DNA of 64,000 nucleotides from Bacteroidales bacterium. GTDB taxonomy: Bacteria > Bacteroidota > Bacteroidia > Bacteroidales > P3. The stretch spans positions 43,188 to 107,187 of the forward strand of contig JAFXAD010000035.1 in NCBI GenBank assembly GCA_017522065.1, in the 5' to 3' direction. How positions within the stretch are numbered: the first letter of the stretch is position 1; every line of letters begins with the position of its first letter. A program made the position numbers and the translations under genes. Positions 9,133 to 17,527 of this stretch are shown here, piece by piece. The notes below the pieces were generated by a model, which saw only the letters and a list, made by a program, of their open reading frames with translations, made no database searches and was not told the origin of the DNA.

Positions 9133-10272
9133 ATGCGTATAGCAGTCAACACTCGACTCCTGCTGCCTCACCGACTCGACGGCATTGGCTGGTTCACGGC
9201 TGAATCGATGCGACGTATCGTGCTCGCACATCCGGAACACGATTTCTTCTTCCTTTTCGATCGCAAGCCCGACAGTCAGTTCCTCTTTGCACCCAATGTT
9301 CATCCTGTCGTCCTTGCACCGCAGGCACGTCATCCGATACTATGGTACATCTTCTTCGAATTCAGCGTTACTAGAGCGTTGCGGCGTCTGAAGATAGACC
9401 TTTTTGTGTCGCCCGACGGATGGATGTCGTTACGTACCAAGGTCCCGACTCTTACGGTTATCCATGACCTCAATTTCGAGCACTCAGACGATTTCCTGCG
9501 TCCTTCTCACCAGCGCTATATGAAGCGCTTTTTCCCACAGTTTGCCCGCAAGGCCGACCGTGTGGCTACGGTTTCGGAATTTTCCAAGTCGGACATAGTC
9601 AGCCTGTATTCCGTTGCACCCGACAAAGTGGACGTTGTCTACGATGGATCGCATAGTTTCTACAGACCTTACGACAACGACGACCAGAATGCCACACGCT
9701 TGCGCTATTGCAATGGTAAGCCCTTTTTTATTTTTGTCGGCACCATCTCGCGTCGCAAGAACCTTACCAATACTCTTCTGGCATTCGATGAATTTAAAAA
9801 TACACACACCGACAGCGATATGCAGCTTGTTGTTGTTGGCAGCCGTTACTGGTGGGGCGATGAACTCGCAGCAGCATACGATGGCATGCGCTTCCGCTCG
9901 GATGTACGTTTCATCGGCCACGCCGACTCGTCCGAATTGTCGCATCTGATGAGTGCCTCGACAGCGCTTGTCTATGCTTCACTTTTTGAAGGTTTTGGCA
10001 TTCCAATTCTTGAAGCTTTCTGTGCCGAAACGGCAGTGATAACCTCAAACAATACATCCATGCCCGAAGTGGCAGGCGATGCCGCTCTGCTCGTCGATCC
10101 GCTCTCGGTGAAGTCCATCTCCGATGCCATGTCACGCGTGGCTAACGATGCAGAATTGCGTAACGTGCTGATAGCAAGAGGTCGTGAACGACGCACTCTC
10201 TTTTCATGGGAACGAACTGCTTCGCTGCTATGGGAGAGCATGATGAGGACATGTGAAAATATACAGACATGA
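9133..10272 (+). CDS. GT4-family glycosyltransferase
   Basis: A 379-residue GT-B enzyme. The start chosen is MRIAVNTRLLLPHRLDGIGW, whose Gly-rich loop (LDGIGWFT) is typical of the N-terminal domain; an ATG 13 codons earlier is less likely. The C-terminal donor-binding domain shows FVGTISRRKNLTNTLLAF (about residues 195-212) and SLFEGFGIPILEAF with the E-x7-E nucleotide-sugar motif (about 285-298), followed by SNNTSMPEVAGDAALLVDP. It should transfer a sugar from a nucleotide donor, but the acceptor (LPS, capsule or other glycan) cannot be read. It has no signal peptide. It overlaps the downstream OmpA-family gene by 4 bases (ATGA), suggesting translational coupling. Confidence 0.9.
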   Translation: MRIAVNTRLLLPHRLDGIGWFTAESMRRIVLAHPEHDFFFLFDRKPDSQFLFAPNVHPVVLAPQARHPILWYIFFEFSVTRALRRLKIDLFVSPDGWMSLRTKVPTLTVIHDLNFEHSDDFLRPSHQRYMKRFFPQFARKADRVATVSEFSKSDIVSLYSVAPDKVDVVYDGSHSFYRPYDNDDQNATRLRYCNGKPFFIFVGTISRRKNLTNTLLAFDEFKNTHTDSDMQLVVVGSRYWWGDELAAAYDGMRFRSDVRFIGHADSSELSHLMSASTALVYASLFEGFGIPILEAFCAETAVITSNNTSMPEVAGDAALLVDPLSVKSISDAMSRVANDAELRNVLIARGRERRTLFSWERTASLLWESMMRTCENIQT

Positions 10273-11450
10273 AGATACGTTGGACCATACTGGCACTTGC
10301 TTTCGGAATTTTCGCTGCGGCCCATGCTCAGGAGGCTCCGGCTCTTTCCTCCAACTTGGTTTTCAACCCCTCGTTTGAGGAGTATCGCGAATGTCCGCGC
10401 AAGATTGACGCTTTGGGCACTTTGACCATAGTCGACGCATGGTTCCAGCCTACGGCAGGGTCGGCAGACTATTATAATGTCTGTGGCGCACGCGACTGCG
10501 GTGTGCCAAAAAACAAACTCGGCATCCAGGATGCGCATTACGGAAACGGTTTTTGTGGCATATATTGTTCAAAGACAGATTATAGAGAATACCTGCAGAC
10601 TCAACTCAAGGAGCCCCTCAAGGCTGGCGAGATGTACAGAGTGTCGTTCTATGTCAGTCTCTCCGAATACTCGTCGGGTGCCGTGGCGACAATAGGTGCG
10701 CTGTTCACTGTTGAAAGGGTAGGGGATACCGTCCGCAGTGTGCTTATGGACAAAAAAGTACGTCATTTGGCTCCCGGCATTTCTCAGACAGTGGCATCCT
10801 ACTTCGAACCGCAAGTTGTCAACGACTATGACCGTGTATTGACCGATACAAAGGCTTGGATGCAGATTAGTGGAGTCTTCACAGCCAAAGGTGGCGAGCG
10901 TTTCATGACTATAGGCAATTTCTATCCTGCTGCCCATTCTAATGTAGTTGATCTCGATTCATTGACCTACCTGCTTCCGGGTGCATATTACTATATTGAT
11001 GATGTCTCGGTTGTATGTCTGGGTTGCAATCCCGATACGGCTATCGCCGATACAAACCATGTTACGGCGCCAGTTGTGCAATCTGCCCCTGATTCACTAA
11101 AGGTGGGCTCCACTATTGTGCTGCGCAACATTTTCTTCGACTACGACAAGTCGGTTATCTTGCAGCAGTCGTATTTCGAGCTTCAGCAGTTGCTTTCGCT
11201 TCTTCAGTCTCATCCATCGATGAGGATAGAAATTCGTGGACATACCGATGGGCATGGTTCTGCGGAATACAATCAGCGTCTGTCTGAGAACAGAGCCAAA
11301 GCCGTTGTCGACTACCTCGTATCCAAAGGCATAGACCCCAAGCGTCTGCACTATAAAGGCTATGGCAAATCGCAGCCTGTCGATACCAACACCACCGATG
11401 AGGGACGTGCCCACAACCGCAGGGTCGAGTTCCATATACTGTCAATGTAA
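10269..11450 (+). CDS. OmpA-family protein with N-terminal carbohydrate-binding-like module
   Basis: A 393-residue secreted protein. The signal peptide is MKIRWTILALAFGIFAAAHA. Residues about 28-250 start LSSNLVFNPSFEEYRECP and form a jelly-roll-like module often seen at the front of Bacteroidota OmpA-like proteins. A linker follows, then a C-terminal OmpA peptidoglycan-binding domain (about 280-393) with FFDYDKS, IRGHTDGHGSAEYNQRLSENRA and DEGRAHNRRVEF. The domain binds diaminopimelate in the cell wall and so anchors the outer membrane. It ends the purN operon and overlaps the glycosyltransferase gene by 4 bases. The ligand of the N-terminal module is unknown. Confidence 0.88.
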   Translation: MKIRWTILALAFGIFAAAHAQEAPALSSNLVFNPSFEEYRECPRKIDALGTLTIVDAWFQPTAGSADYYNVCGARDCGVPKNKLGIQDAHYGNGFCGIYCSKTDYREYLQTQLKEPLKAGEMYRVSFYVSLSEYSSGAVATIGALFTVERVGDTVRSVLMDKKVRHLAPGISQTVASYFEPQVVNDYDRVLTDTKAWMQISGVFTAKGGERFMTIGNFYPAAHSNVVDLDSLTYLLPGAYYYIDDVSVVCLGCNPDTAIADTNHVTAPVVQSAPDSLKVGSTIVLRNIFFDYDKSVILQQSYFELQQLLSLLQSHPSMRIEIRGHTDGHGSAEYNQRLSENRAKAVVDYLVSKGIDPKRLHYKGYGKSQPVDTNTTDEGRAHNRRVEFHILSM

Positions 11451-11490
11451 ATATTGTTTCGCTATTTCCAATACGGCAATATGCCTATAC

Positions 11491-11523
11491 AAAAAAAGCC
11501 CGCACAAATGTGCAGGCTTTTTT
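11491..11523. terminator. Bidirectional intrinsic terminator
   Basis: AGCC-c-GCAC (11497-11505), loop AAAT, GTGC-a-GGCT (11510-11518), flanked by A-tract and T-tract. It serves both the + strand OmpA-family gene and the convergent - strand one, because both strands end in a run of T. Confidence 0.85.
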
Positions 11524-11543
11524 ATTGTAGAGATTTTATTCTC

Positions 11544-12785
11544 TTATTTGTTTACGCGATAGAAGGAGACGCGACGGTTGATGGCGTTCTTGATGTCGCC
11601 GAACGGCATGGTCTTACCCTTGCCTTCAGTGCTCAGGCGATCCTCAGCGATACCACGTCTGACAAGAAGTTTCTTGACATTTTCAGCACGTCTTTCAGAA
11701 AGTTTCTGGTTGTAAGCGTCGCTGCCGCTGTAGTCGCAGTAGCCAATGATGTCGAAGTTAACATCCTCGTTGTCCTTCATGATCTGAGCGATGGCGTTGA
11801 TCTTGCCCATCTGATCCTCAGAAACAGTGTACTGGTCAACATCGTAGGTGATTGAGAACGGCAGAGCGTAGAAGTTGTGCTTGTTGCTCTCGTAGCCTTC
11901 GATAACTTTGCGGAGGCTGTCGGCAGTACCGTCGTCAGTACCTCTTACGATGGTGTTGTTGGTGTTGTTCTGGTTAGCTTCAAGTTCGTTGATGCGGTTG
12001 ATGAGCTTAGCCTCGCGGGTCTTAGCGTCGCGGAGATCGTTACGCAGACCGTCGATTTCGTTGCTCATCTTGTCGAAGTTCTCCTGGGTCAGCAGAGCGC
12101 GCTGAGCAATCAGGTCGAGATCCTTCTGGGTAGGTCCGAAGTTGTACATCCAACCAAGTCTGAGCATACCAGTGTTGTCATGCCACTGATGGATGGGGTT
12201 GGCGATGTCGGCAGCGATGTCGTCAACAATTTCGATGAAGATCGAGGAGTGGCTGAGTTTGTAGCTCCAACCAAGACCACCCTGCATGTACATGCCGATG
12301 AAACCGAGTTCGACATCGTCGCGGCTGAAAGTAGCACCAGCACCTGCGAGCAGGTAGAGGTTGCCTCTTCTTTCAGGATCATAGCCTTTGCAGAGACCCT
12401 GGAAGCTCATCTTGAAGTCGACACCGGCTTTGCCATAGCGGTCATAACCCATGACACCGTCACGGTTGTAAGCTCCGGTAGGAAGAGCATTGTCACCCCA
12501 ATTGTGGTAGAGACCAGGGGTCTCACCGATGAGGCGCATTGACCATACGGGGCTGAGTTCTTTTTCGAAGAACAGGTTGGCTCCGATGTTGCTACCATCA
12601 CGCCAGTCGAGAATTCCACCGTGCTCATACTGCCAGCTGTAAATCACGGAACCACCGAACGACCAGTTGCTCCAGAAGCCGAAGTGAGGATACTCGAGCT
12701 CGTAGTTTTTCTCTTGGGCGTTTGCATTGTAAGCCACGAACATGAGGCTTGCAAGCATTCCAATCTTAAATAATTTTTTCAACAT
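11544..12785 (-). CDS. OmpA-family outer-membrane protein (abundant-porin type)
   Basis: A 413-residue protein. Signal peptide about 1-23 (LASLMFVAYNANAQ). Residues 24-200 form an eight-strand-type barrel, rich in Trp/Tyr (FGFWSNWSFGGSVIYSWQYEHGG). A coiled coil follows at about 205-265 (LLTQENFDKMSNEIDGLRNDLRDAKTREAKLINRINELE, written in parts). The C-terminal OmpA domain includes FDIIGYCDYSGSDAYNQKLSERRA and ends INRRVSFYRVNK. The layout matches the major OmpA-like proteins of Bacteroidales, which link outer membrane to peptidoglycan. It is a single-gene unit with its own promoter and the shared terminator, consistent with strong independent expression. Confidence 0.9.
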   Translation of the reverse strand: MLKKLFKIGMLASLMFVAYNANAQEKNYELEYPHFGFWSNWSFGGSVIYSWQYEHGGILDWRDGSNIGANLFFEKELSPVWSMRLIGETPGLYHNWGDNALPTGAYNRDGVMGYDRYGKAGVDFKMSFQGLCKGYDPERRGNLYLLAGAGATFSRDDVELGFIGMYMQGGLGWSYKLSHSSIFIEIVDDIAADIANPIHQWHDNTGMLRLGWMYNFGPTQKDLDLIAQRALLTQENFDKMSNEIDGLRNDLRDAKTREAKLINRINELEANQNNTNNTIVRGTDDGTADSLRKVIEGYESNKHNFYALPFSITYDVDQYTVSEDQMGKINAIAQIMKDNEDVNFDIIGYCDYSGSDAYNQKLSERRAENVKKLLVRRGIAEDRLSTEGKGKTMPFGDIKNAINRRVSFYRVNK

Positions 12786-12830
12786 AATTTTATTAGTTTA
12801 GATTATTATTTTAACGTATAAATAACTTTG

Positions 12831-12838
12831 CAAAAGTA
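12831..12838 (-). promoter_or_regulatory. -7 box for the 413-aa OmpA-family gene
   Basis: Reading the - strand gives TACTTTTG, an exact TAnnTTTG match. Transcription would begin near 12824, about 39 bases before the ATG at 12785. No clear TTTG is visible at -33, so this is a partial match. Confidence 0.5.
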
Positions 12839-13183
12839 CTACAATTTTTTATTTTGCGAAAGTTTTTTGATTTTTTTTTTGTTCCTGTTGCGTTTTGTTG
12901 TGTTTCGCCGTTTTTGTTTTGCGGTATAAATTGTTGGAAGTTAGTGTTGTGTAATTGTGCTCGAGAAAAGTTTTCAACAATGTTTTTATGAAAAATTTTA
13001 ATTTTCTTTTTGCCGTATATACGTTATCAAACAATGTTTTGTTTCATTTTTTTTGAAAAATTATTTTTTTGCCTATTATATGTTGTTAAAAAAACGGCGT
13101 AACTGTCGTTGTGTTTCGGCATCGAAGTATTGGATGTCCGACATTGCCGTTCGCCTTGTTTTTCGCAATTATATTCAGGTTGT

Positions 13184-13214
13184 TTTGTAATTCGATAAAA
13201 TATTTGTAATTTTG
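13184..13214 (+). promoter_or_regulatory. pgi promoter
   Basis: TTTG at 13184-13187 and TAATTTTG at 13207-13214 with exactly 19 bases between them, an ideal Bacteroidota promoter. The leader would be about 107 bases long. Confidence 0.65.
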
Positions 13215-13327
13215 CATTTTCTTTTGGTTGAAATTATATAATATGAAAGACCATTTCGTGTATGATTTCACGCAATAAGCATACAAAATAGAATTGTTAA
13301 CTTTTAATCAAACCTATATTCTTAATT

Positions 13328-14653
13328 ATGAACACTATTAAAATTGATAAACAGCATCTGGCGCAATATGTGAGCGCCGCCGATATAAATGAAATATCCG
13401 CTGAGATTCTTGCTGCCAGGAACACTCTCCTTGCCGGCAATGGCAAGGGCAACGATTTCCTTGGATGGGTAAATCTGCCGGAAGAGCAGGATGCCGCCAT
13501 CGTCGAGTCTATCAAGGCCGACGTGGCTCGCCTGTCGCCGAAAATAAGTCTCTTTGTCGTTGTCGGAATAGGCGGCTCTTATCTTGGCGCCCGTGCCGTC
13601 ATTGAGGCGTTGCAGTCTGAGTTTGCCCATTCGGTCGAACCACGCCGTCCTTATGTCGTCTACGCAGGTCATACCTTGAGCGAGGACTATTACAGTCAGC
13701 TCCTGCAACTCCTCGATCGCGAGGACTATGCTGTGGCTGTCATCTCCAAATCGGGCACTACCACCGAGCCGGCTGTGGCCTTCCGCATTTTGAAGGCCCA
13801 TCTCGAGAACAAGTACGGTAAGGCCGAAGCCGCCAGCCGCATCATCGCTGTCACCGATGCCCGTCGTGGTGCATTGCACGACATAGCGGTCAAGGAAGGA
13901 TATCCGATGTATGTCATTCCCGACAATGTCGGTGGACGTTTCTCGGTATTGACTCCTGTGGGCCTGCTGCCAATAGCTATGGCAGGATATGATATCGATG
14001 CATTGCTGCAAGGCGCGCGCGACATGCGCCGCATCTGCATGGAATCCGACAGCATTGCCGACAATCCGGCTCTCGAGTATGCGGCTCTGCGCAATATCCT
14101 ATACCGCAAGGGCAAAAAGGTGGAGATGCTTGTCAATTTCCTGCCTAATCTGAAATATATAAGCGAATGGTGGAAACAGCTTTACGGTGAGAGCGAGGGC
14201 AAAGAGGGCAAGGGGATACTGCCCCATAGCCTCAGCTTCACGACTGACCTCCACTCGATGGGGCAGTACGTACAGCAGGGCGAGCGGTTGATGTTCGAGA
14301 CATTTATCAGCGTGGACAAGCCGTCGTCCAAGGTAGAAATACCATTCGACGAGCAGAATCTTGACGGCATTAACTATCTTGTCGGCAAGACGCTTGACGA
14401 AATCAACCATAATGCGGAACTGGGCACAATGATTGCCCACCGTGGCGGCGGTGTGCCTGTGCTGAAGATTCAGGTGCCGAAGGTCGATGAATATGTGCTT
14501 GGCCAAATGATATATTTCTTCGAATTCGCTTGCGGTGTCAGCGGCTACACTCTTGGAGTCAATCCGTTCGACCAGCCTGGAGTGGAAGCATACAAGAAGA
14601 ACATGTTCATCCTTCTTGGCAAGCCTGGCTACGAGGGCCAGCAACTGCAGTAA
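13328..14653 (+). CDS. pgi: Glucose-6-phosphate isomerase
   Basis: A 441-residue enzyme interconverting glucose-6-phosphate and fructose-6-phosphate. The length matches the short Bacteroidota/Firmicutes form. Visible motifs are VVVGIGGSYLGARAVIEAL (about residues 77-95), VISKSGTTTEPAVAFRIL for phosphate binding, and the catalytic Glu region YGESEGKEGKGILP. The C-terminal stretch includes GTMIAHRGGG and NPFDQPGVEAYKKNMF, with the catalytic lysine near the end. It stands alone between its own promoter and a strong terminator shared with convergent ssb. Confidence 0.97.
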   Translation: MNTIKIDKQHLAQYVSAADINEISAEILAARNTLLAGNGKGNDFLGWVNLPEEQDAAIVESIKADVARLSPKISLFVVVGIGGSYLGARAVIEALQSEFAHSVEPRRPYVVYAGHTLSEDYYSQLLQLLDREDYAVAVISKSGTTTEPAVAFRILKAHLENKYGKAEAASRIIAVTDARRGALHDIAVKEGYPMYVIPDNVGGRFSVLTPVGLLPIAMAGYDIDALLQGARDMRRICMESDSIADNPALEYAALRNILYRKGKKVEMLVNFLPNLKYISEWWKQLYGESEGKEGKGILPHSLSFTTDLHSMGQYVQQGERLMFETFISVDKPSSKVEIPFDEQNLDGINYLVGKTLDEINHNAELGTMIAHRGGGVPVLKIQVPKVDEYVLGQMIYFFEFACGVSGYTLGVNPFDQPGVEAYKKNMFILLGKPGYEGQQLQ

Positions 14654-14671
14654 GGTGACTGCATTGCAACG

Positions 14672-14710
14672 AAAAAAAAGCATCGCAATTGTTTGCGATG
14701 CTTTTTTTTT
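14672..14710. terminator. Bidirectional intrinsic terminator between pgi and ssb
   Basis: A perfect 9-bp stem (GCATCGCAA at 14680-14688, TTGCGATGC at 14693-14701) with a 4-base loop, preceded by eight A and followed by nine T. It can stop transcription from both sides. Confidence 0.92.
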
Positions 14711-14725
14711 GTGTTGTTTTCCGAC

Positions 14726-15178
14726 TCAGAAAGGCAAATCCCCCATGGGCTCTGTCTCGTCGTTGAGTATGTTGGCGTAGGGGTCGGTCGCGGTCGGTTG
14801 TGTATCGTCGTTGCGGTTGCGACTGCCAAGCACTGTGAAGTTCTCGGCCACCACCTCAGTGGCATAATGTTTGTTGCCATCGCGGTCCTCCCAGCTGCGG
14901 TTCTGCAGTTTTCCCTCGACGAAAATCTGCATGCCTTTGTGGAGCAGTTTCTCTGCTATATCGGCCAGACCGCGCCAGCACACCACGGTATGCCAGTCGG
15001 TTTGCTCGATTTTCTCGCCGTCTTTGTTCTTGCGTATTTCTGTGGTCGCCAATGGAAAGGTAGCTTTGCGCACTACGGCTGCCATGCTGTCGTCTCGGCG
15101 GCCTTCTTTCGGAAATGATATTATCTCGGGGTTTTTGCCCAGATTTCCTATCAATATTACTTTATTTACTCCTACCAT
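14726..15178 (-). CDS. ssb: Single-stranded DNA-binding protein
   Basis: A 150-residue SSB. It begins MVGVNKVILIGNLGKNPEI and carries the OB-fold through about residue 115 (TDWHTVVCWRGLADIAEKLLHKG, FVEGKLQNRSW). A disordered Gln/Asp/Thr-rich linker then leads to the acidic tip GDLPF, which recruits replication and repair partners. It protects single-stranded DNA in replication, recombination and repair. It converges with pgi, sharing the terminator. A - strand TATCTTTG at 15223-15230 is a likely -7 box. Confidence 0.96.
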   Translation of the reverse strand: MVGVNKVILIGNLGKNPEIISFPKEGRRDDSMAAVVRKATFPLATTEIRKNKDGEKIEQTDWHTVVCWRGLADIAEKLLHKGMQIFVEGKLQNRSWEDRDGNKHYATEVVAENFTVLGSRNRNDDTQPTATDPYANILNDETEPMGDLPF

Positions 15179-15222
15179 GTTTGTTTTATTTTGTTAAGTG
15201 ATTATTCTTTCGAAAACCGTTG

Positions 15223-15230
15223 CAAAGATA
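15223..15230 (-). promoter_or_regulatory. -7 box for ssb
   Basis: The - strand reads TATCTTTG, matching TAnnTTTG. Transcription would begin near 15216, giving a leader of about 38 bases. There is no good -33 TTTG. Confidence 0.45.
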
Positions 15231-15366
15231 GCAATTTTTCTATTCGGTTGAGCATTTTTTTTTCGAAATCTCAACAATCTTTTGTCTTTCAGATTGGAGG
15301 AGGCGATTTTTCTTTGTGGCAACAGCTGAAATCTGCGAATTTTCTTTTTTTTCGTCGTGGAGAAAC

Positions 15367-15400
15367 AAAAAAAAAGGACCCTCTTGCGAGTTGTCCCTTT
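15367..15400 (-). terminator. Terminator downstream of rpsU
   Basis: On the - strand AAAGGGAC and CTC pair with GAG and GTCCTTT around a GCAA tetraloop, followed by a run of about nine T. One bulged G interrupts the stem. It ends the rpmB-rpsU transcript. Confidence 0.75.
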
Positions 15401-15428
15401 CTCTTTGATGCGTAGCGCTGCGGGCCTT

Positions 15429-15626
15429 TTATTTGTCCAGCTGCTCTTGGCGCAGTTTCTGAACGTAGATGGCTTTCAGCTTGCGTTCGCGGTTGATGAC
15501 AGAAGGCTTGGTGAATTTCTGACGCTCGCGGAGCTCTTTCACGACGCCTGTTTTCTCAAATTTTCTCTTCAGTTTCTTCAGAGCACGTTCGATGTTGTCA
15601 CCTTCTTTGATTGGAACTACGATCAT
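15429..15626 (-). CDS. rpsU: 30S ribosomal protein bS21
   Basis: A 65-residue basic protein, MIVVPIKEGDNIERALKKLK, with the usual bS21 tail of Lys/Arg-rich helices. bS21 sits on the 30S platform near the 3' end of 16S rRNA. In Bacteroidota ribosomes it helps hide the anti-Shine-Dalgarno sequence. The leader reads AAGAAAGAGGT, 7 bases before the ATG, so GAGGT is a partial Shine-Dalgarno in a window where such sites are rare. It lies 56 bases downstream of rpmB. Autoregulation through that site is possible by analogy to Flavobacterium but is not shown here. Confidence 0.96.
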   Translation of the reverse strand: MIVVPIKEGDNIERALKKLKRKFEKTGVVKELRERQKFTKPSVINRERKLKAIYVQKLRQEQLDK

Positions 15627-15682
15627 TGTTAATACCTCTTTCTTGTTAGGGTTAATAAAATTGTTTGATTATGACAACCAGT

Positions 15683-15922
15683 TTAGAACTGGAAATGTCC
15701 TTCGGCTGCTGCGTCCTTGATGGCTGCGAGGACACCTTTTTTGTTGATGATGCGCATGCCTTTGGCCGAGACTTTCATCGTGATCCACATATCCTCTTCG
15801 GGAATGTAGAATTTCTTGGTCTGCAGGTTGGGAGCAAAGGTTCTTTTGGTATGGATGCGCGAGTGGGAAACGTTGTTTCCGGTAATCACATGCTTTCCTG
15901 TAATTTCACAAATCTTTGACAT
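15683..15922 (-). CDS. rpmB: 50S ribosomal protein bL28
   Basis: A 79-residue protein beginning MSKICEITGKHVITGNNVSHS, the standard bL28 N-terminus, with the basic core HTKRTFAPNLQTKKFY. It is a late-assembling large-subunit protein. In many relatives rpmB is followed by rpmG; here the next gene is rpsU, and rpmG is not in the window. It has no Shine-Dalgarno-like site, unlike rpsU. Confidence 0.96.
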   Translation of the reverse strand: MSKICEITGKHVITGNNVSHSRIHTKRTFAPNLQTKKFYIPEEDMWITMKVSAKGMRIINKKGVLAAIKDAAAEGHFQF

Positions 15923-16261
15923 TTTTATTGTTTTTATGTGTTATTATCTAAATATGAATCTGTTTTCTCTGTTTCGGGACCCTCTTGAATGGTCATGAGG
16001 ATGATTGGTTTTTCCCCGAAAACGGAGTGCAAAAGTCGCACCTTTTTTTAAACCGACAAAATGTTTTCCACACCAGATGTTGATTTTTAATTTTTTTTAA
16101 CATTTTCTATTTTGTAAAACTTTGGTAATGAAAATTATACCAGAAATCGAAAAATGGAATTAACAATATTTTTTCAGACAGTTAGGTGGCTGTTTCGACC
16201 TCTTTTTTCCTTTTTTTTATCTTCCAAAATGCGAATTTCGACATTTTTGCGTTACCATTGC
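15923..16261. other. Divergent intergenic region rpmB/xerC
   Basis: About 340 T-rich bases between divergent rpmB and the recombinase gene. A weak - strand -7 box (GACTTTTG, about 16030-16037) could drive rpmB. The upstream part of the open + strand frame (16154-16261) encodes a Phe-rich leader unlike a recombinase and is taken as non-coding. Confidence 0.45.
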
Positions 16262-17164
16262 ATGAGAATTAGTGATGCTATCGATTCTTTTGTCCAGTAT
16301 ATCAGTTCTGAACGACGACTTTCCCGGCTGACTGTCGATGAATATGCGTCTGTCTTGGCATCGTTTTACGCTTTTCTTGACGATAAGTTTCAGTTGTCTG
16401 ACATCGACGATGTAAGCCACCTCGTAGTGCGTGAGTGGCAGATGCATCTCGCCGACCAGGGGATCGTGGCCAGCAGCCTTAAAACCAAGCTTGTAGTGCT
16501 TCGGTCCTTCTTCAAATTCCTTCGTCGCGAGGGCGTTGTTGATGCCGACATAATGGCAAAGGTCACAACTCCCAAGACTCCCCGCCATCTGCCTGTTTTC
16601 TTCACCGAGTCCGAAACGGCCCAAATCTATGACCCGACCAATTTCGACGACTCATTCGATGGCAAACGCGACCAGCTTCTGCTACGCTTGCTCTACGAAA
16701 CGGGTATCCGCCGTGCCGAAGTGCTCGGCCTAAAAGAATCGTCTGTCGATTTTGGCGCTAAAACATTGAAAGTGTTGGGTAAACGGGATAAGGAACGAAT
16801 AATTCCACTCGAAAATGAAATTTTGCACAATATTAAATGTTATTTTTCGTTAAAAACAGAGAACGGAATCAGTTCAGAGGCCTTTTTCGTACGAAGCGAT
16901 GGTCGGGCATTTACGCAATACGATGTAACCAAGGTGGTTAAGATGTATATGACCCGTTTTTCCAATGCCGATAAGATCAGCCCCCATGTGTTCCGCCACA
17001 GTTTTGCGACGCACATGCTCAACGATGGGGCCGACATCAACGCCATCAAAGAGCTGCTGGGGCACGCCGACCTCACTGCTACCGAGGTCTACACCCACGT
17101 GTCGCGTCAGCACCTGAAAGAGACCTACAAACACACCCATCCGAGAGAACTGAAAAAAGAATAA
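16262..17164 (+). CDS. xerC: XerC/XerD-type tyrosine recombinase
   Basis: A 300-residue tyrosine recombinase. An N-terminal SAM-like DNA-binding domain spans about residues 1-90 (SSERRLSRLTVDEYASVLASF). The catalytic domain has Arg in ETGIRRAEVLGL, Lys in KVLGKRDKERIIPL, His-x-x-Arg in SPHVFRHSFATHM, His in ELLGHADLTATEVYTHV, and the Tyr in VYTHV. Length and motifs match chromosomal Xer proteins that resolve chromosome dimers at dif, rather than phage integrases. The start at 16262 (MRISDAIDSF) is preferred to an ATG 36 codons upstream. XerC versus XerD is uncertain. hpf follows after 60 bases, an arrangement typical of Bacteroidales. Confidence 0.88.
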   Translation: MRISDAIDSFVQYISSERRLSRLTVDEYASVLASFYAFLDDKFQLSDIDDVSHLVVREWQMHLADQGIVASSLKTKLVVLRSFFKFLRREGVVDADIMAKVTTPKTPRHLPVFFTESETAQIYDPTNFDDSFDGKRDQLLLRLLYETGIRRAEVLGLKESSVDFGAKTLKVLGKRDKERIIPLENEILHNIKCYFSLKTENGISSEAFFVRSDGRAFTQYDVTKVVKMYMTRFSNADKISPHVFRHSFATHMLNDGADINAIKELLGHADLTATEVYTHVSRQHLKETYKHTHPRELKKE

Positions 17165-17211
17165 AAATAAAAAGTGAAACAAATCAACATATTAACCTAT
17201 CAACATAATAA

Positions 17212-17219
17212 AAGGAGGT
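17212..17219 (+). promoter_or_regulatory. Unusually strong Shine-Dalgarno sequence of hpf
   Basis: AAGGAGGT sits 5 bases before the hpf ATG. It is a full 8-base match to the complement of the 16S rRNA 3' end, which almost no other gene in this window shows. It supports the start at 17225. Confidence 0.85.
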
Positions 17220-17224
17220 AATTT

Positions 17225-17518
17225 ATGAATATTGTAATCAATGCCGTTAAATTCAAGGCAGACCCCAAACTCGAAAAATTCGTTGCCGACAAAGTGTCAA
17301 AACTCGACCGCTTGGTCGACAATGCCACCAAGTGCGAAGTGTTCCTCAAGGTCGACAAGCCTGAGAGCGACAACAATAAGATAGCTGAAATTTCGCTGAC
17401 CCTTCCCGGTCAGCCACTCTTCAACAGCAAGCAGGCCAACACCTTCGAGGAGGCTATCAGCGACTGCGTCGACACCATGAAGGTCCAGATCGACAAGTAC
17501 AAAGAACGTTACAAATAA
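17225..17518 (+). CDS. hpf: Ribosome hibernation-promoting factor (HPF/RaiA family, short form)
   Basis: A 97-residue protein, MNIVINAVKFKADPKLEKFV, with the beta-alpha-beta-beta-beta-alpha fold of the ribosome-associated sigma-54 modulation family. It binds the 30S decoding site and stabilises idle ribosomes. It is the short form: it has no C-terminal dimerisation domain. It lies 60 bases after the recombinase gene. The perfect Shine-Dalgarno is exceptional in this lineage, where anti-Shine-Dalgarno is normally masked, and may tie hpf translation to ribosome state. In relatives tRNA genes and tuf follow directly; here the giant T9SS gene follows. Confidence 0.94.
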   Translation: MNIVINAVKFKADPKLEKFVADKVSKLDRLVDNATKCEVFLKVDKPESDNNKIAEISLTLPGQPLFNSKQANTFEEAISDCVDTMKVQIDKYKERYK

Positions 17519-17527
17519 ATTTTGGTA

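Larger units (their letters stand above)
12786..13327. other. Divergent AT-rich intergenic region
   Basis: About 540 bases, strongly T-rich on the + strand. It contains the - strand promoter of the OmpA-family gene at 12831-12838 and the pgi promoter at 13184-13214. Two short - strand frames (12849-13034, 13086-13286) have Lys/Asn/Thr-heavy low-complexity translations with no initiation context, so I do not call them genes. I see nothing else. Confidence 0.6.

Noticed and set aside
12849-13286. Two small - strand ORFs in the gap before pgi
   Set aside because: Low-complexity Lys/Asn/Thr translations in very AT-rich DNA without an initiation context; the pgi promoter lies within the second.
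16154-17164. Integrase of a mobile element
   Set aside because: The recombinase matches chromosomal Xer length and lies in the hpf neighbourhood; there is no attachment repeat, cargo or excisionase beside it.
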